A stretch of 64,000 bases of DNA from Ectobius pallidus. Lineage: Eukaryota; Arthropoda; Insecta; Blattodea; Ectobiidae. The first letter of the stretch is position 1, and every line of letters begins with the position of its first letter. The notes under the pieces were generated by a model. The model was not told the origin of the DNA. It made no database searches and worked only from the letters and a program-made list of their open reading frames with translations. Positions 32,009-42,527 of this stretch are shown here, one piece after another. The position numbers and the translations under genes are program-made. The stretch covers positions 60,574,705 to 60,638,704 of the forward strand of contig CAXKWD010000007.1 of assembly GCA_964059195.1 (NCBI GenBank). The letters run 5' to 3'.

Positions 32009-32507
32009 CAGTGCTTTCACTGTACGACTTGGCCGGCAATCGCACGGGCCGCTCCACCGTCACAGATAAACCGCATGCGGGGCCAGGCGCATGACATATC
32101 ACGGTACTCCCGGCGAATCGTATATATTTCCGTAATTGTAATCACAATAAAATATGAAAATATAAAATAAAAATACAAACTTGCCTTATCACAGGAGATG
32201 TTGGAAATGCCGTCCTTCTGCATCATTACATCTACGGCACCTTTTGAGGAAATTGCTATTCACACGCAGTAGTTCTAATGTATAATTATGTCGTGGCATT
32301 TTTAAAACACTTCAAGCAAAACTAAAAACTACTTTAACCATAAAAAAACACAAACACTGCTGTAATAATTATTCACGTGTGAACGCAATCAGATCACATG
32401 CTAGACTTCAGCGGTGAGACAACGAGGCATCACTTGGGCGCTTGATGCATGAGTCACGGATAGTCGGCCCGTGCGATTGCCGGCCAAGTCGTACAGTGAA
32501 AGCACTG
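32009..32507. mobile_element. 499-bp MITE with 42-bp TIRs
   Basis: CAGTGCTTTCACTGTACGAC (32009) continues for about 42 bp through GGCCGGCAATCGCACGGGCC and is repeated inverted, ending at 32507. TA lies on both sides (32007-32008, 32508-32509). The interior near 32190-32260 (TATCACAGGAGATGTTGG...) resembles the arms of the MITE at 41097-43169, so the two are related. Non-coding. Confidence 0.8.
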
Positions 32508-33475
32508 TAATACTAATGGTCGAGAACTTCATCCCATGAGGGGACAAGGCCTACTACCCATGTTGCATCTTCTTCCTCCATTCTTCTACATTGGCAGATG
32601 GTGGTCTTCATGACTGAAGCCGCTATTTCTTTATCAAGTGGCTCCTCGTCTTCATGAGGCTATGTGCACCCTGGTCCAGAATTCTATATCTCAGAAAAAT
32701 GGTGATACATGGTATAACATAAGGAAAGAATCTTGGCTATAGGCTAAATAAAATTCAGAGAAATGAATAATGAATAGTTTATTGTTATTGCTGCTTTACA
32801 AGTTATGGATAAGTCAGATACATATATTATGAACTACATAACATATATTAATAAACTTCATTTTTATGTAATGTGAGAATAGTTGATTTATGTAAGTTGA
32901 TCTTTCCACCTTATGCCCTCAATATAGTCTAGGAAATCCAAGAATGTTACCATTAACGTTTACAATATTATATGTTGTTAATCTTTATATTCTCATATAA
33001 GTAACAATGTGCAATCTTTTAGCCTACTGTGATTAGTTAATTTGTTATACAGCTGTCTTGTGACCAGTTATAGCATCACCATTATTAGGCCTATACGTTA
33101 GAAATATAATCAACTCTATCAAGTAACTTCCATTCTATTTGCCTGTATAATTTAAAAACATAGTTCATAACAGGGTTAAAAGGCGTATTTACATTATGTT
33201 TGAAAAACAGTCTAATCTGATTAGCTTAACCTGTAAGAGCTTTATTTCTAAAAAGCTGTTCCATCTATTCCTATGCACTTAGATTAGCTTATTCATTATC
33301 AAATAATATTTAAAAGACTTCAATACAGGCTTAAAAAAGCTTTAAAAATTTGTGTAAAATCTCTTCAAAATTCATAATAATTCTATTTATTATATTCTTA
33401 ATTTACATTCAATTACAATTTTGATTGTAAGATGCAGTTTGTAACATAATCTGAGTGTGTTCGAAAGCAGGCTGC

Positions 33476-33790
33476 TTAGGAAAATATTTGGGCCTATGGG
33501 AGAGATGAAAATGGGGACTGGAGGAAACTGCATAACGACGAGCTTCATAATCTGTACTCGCCACCAGATATAGTAAGGGAAATTAAATCACAGGGAATGA
33601 AATGGGCTAAACATGTTGTGCGTATGGGGGGGGAAAGACATCTAAAAAATGCTGAGTGGGAGACCCACTTGGAAGACTTAGACGTAGGTGGAAAGAAAAT
33701 ATTAGGATGTAGATTTAAGGGAAATAGGATTTGTGGGGGATAGTAGGATGGAATTAGTACAGAATTGGGTTGAATGCCAGGTGCAAGGGT
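33476..33790 (+). pseudogene. endonuclease-RT LINE C-terminal tail
   Basis: Plus-strand pieces give FGPMGEMKMGTGGN-like, then WRKLHNDELHNLYSPPDIVR, EIKSQGMKWAKHVVRMGGE and GRPTWKT-like sequence. This is the RxxRWxGHVxRMG tail found at the ends of many insect LINE proteins. Only about 100 codons remain, with frame changes. It sits in the loop of the foldback element. Confidence 0.65.
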
Positions 33791-36222
33791 ATTTTATTTT
33801 TATTGTGAAATATTAGGTGACATGCCAATCGCAATTACGCATTACCGGCGTTGAGCAGCGGCTACAGGCATGATGGCATGACCTGCGGGGAAGCAGGGCA
33901 GGCGGCAAGCGGGAAGCAGCCAGGCGAGTGGAAAGGGGAACTCGTGGGGCGCAAAGTTCCATTATTCCCATTTTATTCCATAATCTAGTAATATTTTACT
34001 TTTAGAAAGACTGATGTTAGGATCATTAGCGAAATTGATTAGGCCTACACACAACATTTTAGACTTAATTTTAAATTTGATTCTACAAACTGTAGCCTAT
34101 TGGGGTTATAACCAAAATTGTGACTGAATGTAGGCCTAAATTAAGAATAGAACAGATAGAAGAAATCTGAAGAGATTTTACATGATTTGGTAAAGATGTT
34201 TTAAATTACCTAATCTATTAAGTGCACATATAGGCCATTAGGGATAGATGAAACAATTTGATGGAAAAGGATTCTAGCAATCAAGTTAAGCTAATCAGAT
34301 TTAGACTGTTATTCAAACATACCGTAATGTAAATGCATTTTTTAACCCTGTCATGAACTATGTTTTTAAATTATAGAGGTTGAGTTTATTATATAACTAA
34401 CGTAGGCTTACAGCTCTATCCACAATGTGCAGTTGGCAGTCTGTAGTTGATAGTCAAAGTAAAGTGTGGTGAGTAATGTACGCCATTCACAAAGTACAGT
34501 TGCAGTCAGCAGTCGAGAAATTCATCTTCGACTACCGACTGCAAGTTACATATTACGAGATTGAAAATTATTTACTAGTGCAAAGAAATAGATTAGGTTA
34601 CTATGAAATGCAAGATGTGTTTATTATAGCCTAGATATTGTGCGCTATAAATCGATTCCTTCCCATTATTTGTACTGTAAAATGTTTCCCTAACCTCAAT
34701 GTTGGCTCAACTTACTGGCAACATTCCCTGGATTTCTTAGACTAAATAATGAGGGCATAACGTGGAAAGACTTACATAAATTTATATAACATGCGTTTAC
34801 ATGAAATACTAAGGCCTACGGTAACATGCACGGTATAATAAATCGAAATACTTGATTCTGACACATAACTGCATGCTCCATATATGCAGGTTTGAAATCT
34901 TGAAAATCCCAATTGATCTTGCGAACTGTTCCAATTTAGTTGGAATTTCGTTGCTTATGCTCCTCCTCTGCTTTGATTTCCTTCTGCCTTGATTTCAGTA
35001 AATCATCTGAAACAAATAAAGGTACCTCTTCAATTATAATGTAAATTTCGAATAGCCTATAAATGATAGGCCTACTTATTTTTAGAGGTTGTATTTCATG
35101 CAACACTCATAATACAGTATTGTGTAAAAATGATAACGTTATATATTCAGAGAACAATCAAAGGGCTAACCTAATATTATGTATGAAAATGAATGAGAAT
35201 CAAAACAGTTAACTTCTGTACATATCAAGATGGCGAATGAGGAATGACCGTTGACCGTTACGGCCTATGCCGAGACCTACGAACACGCCCGGAAATTGCC
35301 GAAGACTGGTAAGAAGATAAATGCGATCATATTCCAACGTTGGCCCAACAATCATAAGCCCAACAGTAGGGCGGTAGGTAACGCCAACCAAAAAATGAAT
35401 GGGCCCAAAGGAGGAAATTACAACGAACCTTTTCCCAACATATCCCTACCATGCCAACCAAATCCCTCCATTGGGCCAACGAAGTGTGCTACTAGGGGAG
35501 TTAAGAAGCTTAATTTGTAATTTTAGGCTTAAAATTATCAATTCTTTTCCACCTTCAAGGACTAGTATTTTATATTGATATTGAAATAATAGGGTGCTGA
35601 CGGAGAATTTCTAGATAACTTACAATACTTGTTTTTATTCTATTACAGTATCTTATAATATATACCTAAAAAATTTTCTTGTGTATATGGGTGATTCTTC
35701 AAATATGGGAAAATTTGTGTTCCGGAGTGATATTTCCCTTCAAAATCAACTTTAAAGAAAAATTAAAATAAAAGTTTGTTTCTACTACTGCCATACTACA
35801 ACTATCACTTTGAAATGTCACTAACTTTAAATTCTGATATTCCAAAATCAAATTTAATTCAATGAAATGTCATCCACATGCCCTGTCCCATACACCGGTT
35901 TTGTATATTCTAATGCATTTTTCCACAAAACAAAATGTTATTTCCTTATCAACTTTTTTCCTGCCAATGAGTATGAATGTGTGAAGAATATTAACCCTTA
36001 AAAAATAAAATGAAATAAAATTGTCACCCCACCTAATGAACTTAAAGAATGTCCCAAGGGTTTTTGGTCATCCACATGGCTGAAAAGAATAGAATTTTTT
36101 CTGCAGAAATGAGAAATTTGTATAACTGGCAACAGTGGTAGAAAGCCAACAGGGCAGTTTGTGGTTGAATTGTAAGGTTGAATTTTGCTTGCTTACAAAC
36201 AGTTTGGGATTAACAAAGGACT

Positions 36223-36636
36223 TTGCATCAGTCAAGCAACGAAAAACTACTTGGAGACCATAAAGTTATAGTCCTTCATGTTGGAACAAACGATCTGAAA
36301 AGTGCCAAGAACGCAGACGAAGTTCTGGGGGAGGTGTATAGTCTAATAAGAACCACAAAAGAAAGATTTCCAAAAGCAGTCATAGCAGTAAACAGCATAA
36401 TAAAACGACGAGACGTGAACCATAACTAGATCAATTTAATAAATGATAGGCCTAATATTAGAAGGGCGTGTGAAGCATTGAAAGCCATATATGTAGACGT
36501 GGATAAATACCTAGACCTCTCTTGTCTAGGAAAGGATGGACTACACCTCAACCGTAAAGGATCATGGAGGTTAGGATTAATCATAACAAATGTTATCAAA
36601 ATAATAACAGAGCACAAGAATCAGGAAAACTAGGAT
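36223..36636 (+). pseudogene. LINE ORF1, SGNH/esterase domain fragment
   Basis: The frame gives VIVLHVGTNDLKSAKNADEV (block III GxND of SGNH hydrolases) and later LGKDGLHLNRKGSWRLG, whose DxxH is the catalytic Asp/His block. CR1-group ORF1 proteins often carry this esterase domain. An in-frame TAG at 36427 interrupts it. The Ser block (GDS) should lie upstream of the truncation. The end overlaps the start of ORF2 by about 70 bases in another frame. Confidence 0.75.
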
Positions 36637-39600
36637 TAGAAACAGTAGATGTCACTGAAAGAAAAACCGAAATAACTAACCAACATACAAATAATAGTAT
36701 ATCCAGGCCTACGGAAGGGACAGGCAAACCTGAGCATGGGGGGGAAACTAATATACAAAACATACCTCCAAATAAAAAGCAAGGTCAGTATCTCAATATC
36801 TATCACCAAAATACGCAAAGTATCAGAAACAAATTACAAATGATTGAGGTTATGCTACAAAACAATAATAAACAAATGGATATATTATGTTTTACTGAAC
36901 ATTGGCTATCTGAACCAGAAATAAAAGCAATAAATTTGCCCAACTATTCACTAGGCTCATACTATTGTAGGTCAAATAAAAAGAATGGGGGATCTTGTAT
37001 ATTCGTCAGAGATGGTATTGAGGTTAAGGAATATTCCGATTATGAGGACGGGTGTATGGATAGTCATTTTGAAGCATGCATGTTGGGACTACCTGAACAC
37101 AATATGATAATAATCTGCATTTATAGATCTCCTGAAGCAAATATTGATATATTATTAGATAAGTTAAGTAATATACTAGAGAGGATACCATATACTAAGA
37201 ATGTTTTTATTATAGGTGATTGGAATATAGACTTTACCCCAGGTGCACTAGATAAAAAATGTATGGACTTTATGGTAATACATGATCTAATACCTCTTAT
37301 CCACGAACCTACTCGAGTAACAATAAATTCTAAAACAATTATAGATCAAATATTAATGAGACAATCATTCCTTATAGTAGAAAATGTAAGGGTCTTTGAC
37401 CCAGGTTTTTCAGACCATTTTGCACAAGAATTGACAGTATTTAATAGGAATGGTAGGAATCGTGATAAACTGTGTGAAAAAGAATATAAAATAGCGAGAT
37501 TATATACAGATGATGCTATCGAAGTACTCAACCAATTATTAATAAAAGAAATGTGGGATGCTATCTATAAAGAAAATGAAGTTAACCTAGCCTGTGAATC
37601 CTTCATAAAAATAATGCAATACTATCTTAACATAACAATGCCAAAGCAGAAACGTAAGATAAACCAGACCACCGGGAAAACGTGGATTACGCAGGGGATA
37701 AAAAAGTCATCAGAGAGACTAAAGTATCTCAGTAATTTAAATAAAAGAACCAACTGTAACAACTTCAAAAATTATTTTAAAAACTATAAAAAGATATACA
37801 AAAAGGTCATAAATGCTGCTAAAATATACCATAATGACAATATAATAAACTCATCTGGCAATAAGTCTAAAACAATGTGGATGGTCGCCAAAAGAGAATT
37901 GGGTCTTCAGTCAAAAAATGATGCGTTTATCCTAACAAACGAGGCAGGAAAAACCATCTCAAAGCCAAGAGAAGTAGTTAACACATTTAATGAATATTTT
38001 GGAAATATTGCTACTAAAATACAGGATCAAAATAACGGAATATGGACTTCAGATAATATGCTTACTACAAATAATTCAATTTTCTTATACCCGGTTGACT
38101 TACGAGAACTGAAAAGTACTATAAATAATTTAAAATCCAAATACACGTGTGGTATTGATGACATACCAGATATTATTTATAAAAAATGTTGTGAACATAT
38201 CATTAAACCTCTGTGTCATATCATTAATCTTTCATTATCCACGGGAGTCTTTCCAACATGCCTAAAAACAGCTAAAATAACTCCAATATTTAAAAAAGGA
38301 GACAAAACTAAAGTTGACAACTACAGGCCAATATCTCTATTGTGTTCCTTGTCAAAAATTTTTGAAAAGATAATGTTTAACCGAATAGATTCCTTTCTCA
38401 AAAAATATAAAATACTAAATGCAGCGCAGCATGGGTTTATAAAGGAGAAATTCACAGAATCAGCTATTCAAGCATTTTTAAATAACGTTTTCCAATCTCT
38501 AGACAATAAGGAATATAATGTAGGCCTATTTATGGACTTGTCTAAGGCCTTTGACCTAGTGGACCATAACATCCTTATACAAAAACTTGAGATCTATGGT
38601 ATTAGGGGAATCGCAAAAGATTGGTTCAGCTCCTATCTAAGCGATAGGAAGCACTATGTAGAAATTATTAGTAAAAATGCTTATACCAAGACTTATGAAA
38701 CTTATAGTTCCACTACCAAATGCTTTAGTGTAGGTGTGCCCCAAGGATCGGTACTTGGTCCCATTCTGTTTATATTGTATGTTAATGACATGCCAAATCA
38801 TCTTGTGAATTGTAAGATAACTCTGTTTGCAGATGATACTAATCTCTCATTCAATGGTGAAAAAACGCAAATAACCACTCACATTAATGAAACAGAAATC
38901 AACCTACAGAATTGGTTCCATAAAAATAAGCTAATAATAAATAAAGAAAAAACACTAGCTATATCTTTTAGACATATTAGGAATACACATTTGTTTTCAC
39001 CCCCTATAATACTTGAAAATAAATTGATTAATTATGTAAACAACATCAAATTTTTAGGGATTTGGATTGATGAAAATTTGCTCTGGAACACTCATGTTGA
39101 GAAACTGACCTCAAAACTGAATCAATTATGCTTTTTATTCAGAATAATAAGAGAAAAAGTGAGTACATCTGTAATGAGAAATCTGTACTTTGCCTATTTT
39201 CATAGTTTACTGAGATACGGAGTAATTTTTTGGGGAAAAAAGGCAGAAAGTATCTTTAAAATTCAGAAAAAGGTATTAAGAGTGATCATGGGTAGAAAAC
39301 AGAATGAATCTTGTAAGACACTATTTAAATCACAAAAAATATTACCTTTTCCATGCATTTATATACTACAAGTTTTATTATATACAAAAAAAAATATCTC
39401 AACATTTCAACTAAATATAAACAGACATAATTACAATACAAGAATCAGGCATCAGTTAAGTAATATAAGACACAATACCAAACTATATGAAAATACTGTA
39501 GTATATAATTGTATGAAATTGTATAATAAACTTCCACAAACACTGAAAGAAATCAGATGCTCAAAAAAATTTAAGAAGCAAGTAGAATCTCTCCTATTAA

Positions 39601-39650
39601 GAAACTCCTTTTACAGTGTAGATGAATATATGGAAGAACCTAGTTTATAA
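36564..39650 (+). CDS. CR1/L2-like LINE ORF2: APE endonuclease and reverse transcriptase
   Basis: A 1028-codon open frame starts at ATG 36564. The N-terminal APE endonuclease (residues about 70-290) shows YHQNTQSIRNKL, ILCFTEHWL (Glu), IIGDWNID (DxN) and a final GFSDHF (SDH). The RT (about 580-860) shows NYRPISLLCSLSKIFEK, VGLFMDLSKAFDLVDH (motif A), GVPQGSVLGPILF (motif B) and LFADDT (motif C). A basic C-terminal region follows and ends at VDEYMEEPSL. All visible catalytic residues are kept, so this is the best preserved TE gene here. Whether it is active depends on an intact full-length source copy; ORF1 in cis is broken. Confidence 0.9.
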   Translation: MEVRINHNKCYQNNNRAQESGKLGLETVDVTERKTEITNQHTNNSISRPTEGTGKPEHGGETNIQNIPPNKKQGQYLNIYHQNTQSIRNKLQMIEVMLQNNNKQMDILCFTEHWLSEPEIKAINLPNYSLGSYYCRSNKKNGGSCIFVRDGIEVKEYSDYEDGCMDSHFEACMLGLPEHNMIIICIYRSPEANIDILLDKLSNILERIPYTKNVFIIGDWNIDFTPGALDKKCMDFMVIHDLIPLIHEPTRVTINSKTIIDQILMRQSFLIVENVRVFDPGFSDHFAQELTVFNRNGRNRDKLCEKEYKIARLYTDDAIEVLNQLLIKEMWDAIYKENEVNLACESFIKIMQYYLNITMPKQKRKINQTTGKTWITQGIKKSSERLKYLSNLNKRTNCNNFKNYFKNYKKIYKKVINAAKIYHNDNIINSSGNKSKTMWMVAKRELGLQSKNDAFILTNEAGKTISKPREVVNTFNEYFGNIATKIQDQNNGIWTSDNMLTTNNSIFLYPVDLRELKSTINNLKSKYTCGIDDIPDIIYKKCCEHIIKPLCHIINLSLSTGVFPTCLKTAKITPIFKKGDKTKVDNYRPISLLCSLSKIFEKIMFNRIDSFLKKYKILNAAQHGFIKEKFTESAIQAFLNNVFQSLDNKEYNVGLFMDLSKAFDLVDHNILIQKLEIYGIRGIAKDWFSSYLSDRKHYVEIISKNAYTKTYETYSSTTKCFSVGVPQGSVLGPILFILYVNDMPNHLVNCKITLFADDTNLSFNGEKTQITTHINETEINLQNWFHKNKLIINKEKTLAISFRHIRNTHLFSPPIILENKLINYVNNIKFLGIWIDENLLWNTHVEKLTSKLNQLCFLFRIIREKVSTSVMRNLYFAYFHSLLRYGVIFWGKKAESIFKIQKKVLRVIMGRKQNESCKTLFKSQKILPFPCIYILQVLLYTKKNISTFQLNINRHNYNTRIRHQLSNIRHNTKLYENTVVYNCMKLYNKLPQTLKEIRCSKKFKKQVESLLLRNSFYSVDEYMEEPSL

Positions 39651-40757
39651 GTAGTTTATAAGTAGTTTATAAGTTATTGTATCTTTGACGTATCCAATAT
39701 CATGTATATGATCTAACGGATGAATAAATTATTATTATTATTATTATTATTATTTTCAAGGAAAGCGTTTTTATTCCCCGTCATTAACATGACTTCTAGA
39801 AAGTAGGCAGAAAGTGAATATTAATTCATTTTGATTATGCACTATGATAAACCTTCCAATTCCAAGTACCTGACTGAAGTTGAGCCTACAGAGGTTTAGA
39901 AATGGCTTGCTGAGACCACTAAAACTCCCTTTTTGTCATCCACATGCCTGATTTTTGCGTCATCCACATGCCTCATGAAGGGGTATGTGGATGACTCTCA
40001 AGTCATGTAGATGATAAATGTAGGGTACTATTGTGTCTACGGTGTCTGTGACCTGTACTTAAAATCTTAAAACTGATTAAGTAAATTTCTGCTTGATTCC
40101 CCCCTTCCCCAAAACCATAAAAACGCAGTCTAGTTAAAATTACATTAATTCCGGAGTATGCACACAAATTTGCAAATTTGGTGCAAAATCAACTGAAGCA
40201 CACTGAGAAAAATATGAAACCACATAAAGAAAAGCATATTGTTGCCAAAGTTAGTCATTAATGTGGCCTTCTGCCACCCACATATACACGGATGTCATTC
40301 ACATGGCTTTAAAAAAATTAATATAAATAAAAATATAAATATTCAAGCTCTGCTGGTGTCATATTATAATCAAGTAACCCCTGAAGTATTTTAGTAATTT
40401 TTTTAGTTTTTTTAAACAAAATAAAAAATTTGGATTTTACACACTCCAAATTTTCCCGTATTTGAAGAATCACCCATATATCAAAAATATATTATAAGAT
40501 ACTGTAATAAAATAAAAACAAGTATTGTAAGTTATCTAGAAATTCTCCGTCAGCACCCTATTATTTCAATATCAATATAAAATACTAGTGCTTGAAGGTG
40601 GAAAAGAATTGATAATTTTAAACTTACGATTAGCACTAGAGGAACAAAATGAAATTTATCACTTAATTTGTAATACCTTTTTACATAACGATATTATTAT
40701 TTAATTATTGTAATTTATGATTAAGTGCTGTAGGATTTGTCAAATTCGTTCCAATTT

Positions 40758-41041
40758 TGGTAGGGAGGTGTTATATATGTACGTAACTGATATTATAATT
40801 TCCGTTAATGTTCTGTGTGGTGCTGAGTTGACAAGTAATGAATAAAGAAGGCTGTGGCTCGACCAATAAGAAGCGACCCTCCCACCAACCGTCACTTCCA
40901 TGATGGCTGACAGCCTGGTCTCCTGCAGGTATTTGTCTTAATGGTGGAGCACGGTACTAGTTAAATTGTATCAAGCGTGTGAGCATTGCACCCAACCAAC
41001 TTCCTAGTAAGACTGGGAGCTGTCGAGGACAATACATAACA
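40758..41041 (+). repeat. gypsy polypurine tract and 3' LTR
   Basis: GGTAGGGAGG at 40759-40768 is a purine run directly before the LTR start at 40769, where the polypurine tract should be. The LTR is 273 bp and ends ACATAACA at 41041, followed by the TSD GGTGG. Confidence 0.85.
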
Positions 41042-41193
41042 GGTGGCACAGTAAAGAGGGGCATTATATCAAGGGTTAACTGTACTTCTATATATACAGT
41101 GAGTCCCATGCAAGAGTTGGTCAATCATGCAGGTTTCTGCGTCGCGGTGGGCACAGCTCCAACTCCCGAGCGATCGGGTGAAATATCTACATA

Positions 41194-42527
41194 CGAGGGG
41201 GATCCAGGAAATAACGACCTTTCGCGCATTCCCGCCGCGCAGCTGACTCCCCTTCCTTATTTGAAGGTCAACTGGCTTCCTTAACATGTATTCTCATAAT
41301 GTTGTGAGTACTGGTTGCAACAAGTCGCCATTGTGCATTTTGTGTTCATTTCAAATGAACGACGTGATTGATAACCCCGCCGACTGTGAGGTGAGGAGTG
41401 TGATTCGATTTTTGAATGCCAAACATTTGAAACCTGCAGAAATTTACCGGCAATTGAAAGAAGTGTATGGTGATACTGTAATGAATGAAAGAAATGTGAG
41501 AAAATGGTGCGAAATATTCAACAATGGGCGAACAAATGTCCACGATGAAACTCGACCCGGACGCCCATCCCTCATCACAGAAGACCTGAAGACTAAAGTG
41601 AACGACAGAATCTTGCAAGACAGGCGCACATCACTCGACGAATTGCATATTGCCTTTCCTGACATTTCTCGTTCTTTGCTTGGTGAAATTGTGTCGCAAC
41701 ATCTTGGCTACCACAAAATCTGTGCACGATGGGTTCCACGGCAACTGAGTGACCAACACAAAACTCAGAGAATGGCCCCAGCATTGACATTCTTGATGCG
41801 ATATCACTCAGATGGAGACGCCTTTCTTAATCAAATTGTGACTGGTGATGAGACCTGGGTGTCTCACAACACCCCAGAGACCAAGCGCCAATCACGTGAG
41901 TGGCATCATCCCTCATCACCCAAGAAACCGAGAAAATTCAAACAGACTCTCTCAACACAAAAAGTCATAGCTACTGTCTTTTGGGATCGCAAAGGTGTTC
42001 TTTTGCTGGATTTCATGCCAAAAGGCACTACGATCAATGCAAATCGTTATTGTGAGACTTTACGAAAACTTCGGCGAGCCATCCAAAACAGGAGGCGAGG
42101 AATGCTTTCGAGAGGAGTTGTGCTTCTTCACGACAACGCCCGCCCGCACACTGCTGCTGCAACTCGAGAATTGCTGGATCAATTCGGTTGGGAAATCTTT
42201 GATCATCCGCCCTATAGTCCAGGCCTTCCTCCTAGCGATTTTCACCTTTTTCACTAAGCTGAAAGACTTTCTGGGTGGTACGCGTTTTGGAAGTGATGAA
42301 GAGTTGAAGAAGACAGTGAACACCTGGCTTAATGAACTGGCGGCAGAGGAGTATAACACGGGAATTCTAAAGCTAGTGAACAGATACGACAAATGTTTAA
42401 ATGTGGGTGGTGATTATGTAGAGAAGTAAAGGAAGCTTCAGTTATGTAACAGACTTTGTTTTTTCAAATAAATATGATTTTTTTAATTACTACAACAAAA
42501 CAGTCGTTATTTCCTGGATCCCCCTCG
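41194..42527 (+). mobile_element. mariner transposon, nearly complete
   Basis: TA flanks (41192-41193, 42528-42529) surround CGAGGGGGATCCAGGAAATA (41194) and its inverted copy (42508-42527). The 1334-bp length and a single transposase gene are normal for mariner. It inserted in the left arm of a MITE. Confidence 0.9.
41355..42429 (+). pseudogene. mariner transposase with one frameshift
   Basis: From the ATG at 41355 the frame covers the helix-turn-helix half (RSVIRFLNAKHLKPAEIYRQ, GRPSLI) and the DD34D catalytic core. TGDETWVSH carries the first Asp, VVLLHDNARPHTAA the second, and YSPGLPPSDFHLF the third. One extra T in a T-run near 42248 shifts the frame; the last about 60 codons (DFLGGTRFGSDEEL to GGDYVEK) continue in another frame to 42429. 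WVPRQLSDQHK and the DETW block are kept. At about 345 codons it is typical in length. This copy would give a C-terminally altered protein. Confidence 0.9.

Larger units (their letters stand above)
31245..35497. mobile_element. large foldback transposon with CCCTAGTAGCACA ends
   Basis: Tips are CCCTAGTAGCACA (31245) and the same inverted at 35497, then CGTTGGGCC/CGTTGGCCC and many GTTGGG/CCAAC words on both sides. Further inside, 32880-33470 matches 34790-34040 inverted over about 600 bp with indels. The loop (about 33470-34030) holds an RTE-like LINE tail and a GC-rich patch. Two smaller inverted elements (31490-31985, 32009-32507) interrupt the left arm. No transposase and no clean TSD, so the superfamily is unknown. 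Confidence 0.65.
36190..39757 (+). mobile_element. CR1/L2-like LINE with intact ORF2
   Basis: ORF1 shows an esterase (SGNH) fragment and ORF2 a full APE endonuclease plus RT. The 3' end is AATAA followed by (ATT)n (39725-39752), the short-repeat tail usual for CR1/L2-type elements instead of poly-A. The 5' end is inside ORF1, so the copy is 5' truncated, but ORF2 is open from 36564 to 39650. It is among the younger insertions in the window. Confidence 0.85.
35869..40307. repeat. iterated GTCATCCACATG motif
   Basis: GTCATCCACATG occurs at 35869, 36067, 39935 and 39959. An inverted near copy (GTATGTGGATGAC) lies at 39983, a shortened direct near copy (GTCATGTAGATGA) at 40002 and a one-mismatch copy (GTCATTCACATGGC) at 40294. 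All lie in the TTAA element, on both sides of the LINE. They may be binding sites for its transposase. Confidence 0.7.
35533..40617. mobile_element. TTAA-flanked element with long TIRs
   Basis: TTAA at 35529-35532 and 40618-40621 flanks AATTATCAATTCTTTTCCAC and its inverted copy. Inverted similarity extends about 190 bp on each side (to about 35720 and 40440). TTAA targets are used by piggyBac and Kolobok. Apart from an inserted LINE (about 36190-39757) the rest is about 1.5 kb and non-coding. It contains repeated GTCATCCACATGSC words. Confidence 0.75.
23084..41041 (+). mobile_element. Ty3/gypsy LTR retrotransposon, full span, many inserts
   Basis: LTRs at 23084-23367 and 40769-41041 begin TGTTATATATGTA and end ACATAACA. 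They are flanked by the perfect 5-bp duplication GGTGG (23079-23083 and 41042-41046). Between them lie gag, protease, RT, RNase H and integrase in Ty3/gypsy order. The 17.96 kb length is due to an R1-like LINE (23998-27360), a MITE (28329-28482), a foldback element (31245-35497) and a TTAA element (35533-40617). Net length is about 5.1 kb. Every gene carries stops or frameshifts, and no env-like gene is seen. Confidence 0.9.
20626..41082. mobile_element. pogo/Tigger-like element, outermost layer of the nest
   Basis: Left end CTGTCAATCCTCGATATAGT (20626) and, from the right, CAGTTAACCCTTGATATAAT (41082) are inverted matches of the pogo/Tigger TIR type. TA flanks both (20624-20625, 41083-41084). 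The inner GGCACA(G/A)-type repeats on both sides also match. Its own DNA is only 20626-20758, 22505-23083 and about 41047-41082, roughly 0.75 kb with no transposase: a MITE. The rest is a hAT and a gypsy provirus. Confidence 0.6.

Noticed and set aside
35251..35520. 89-codon open frame at the right end of the foldback
   Set aside because: It is a translation of the GTTGGG-rich terminal repeat and has no coding signature.
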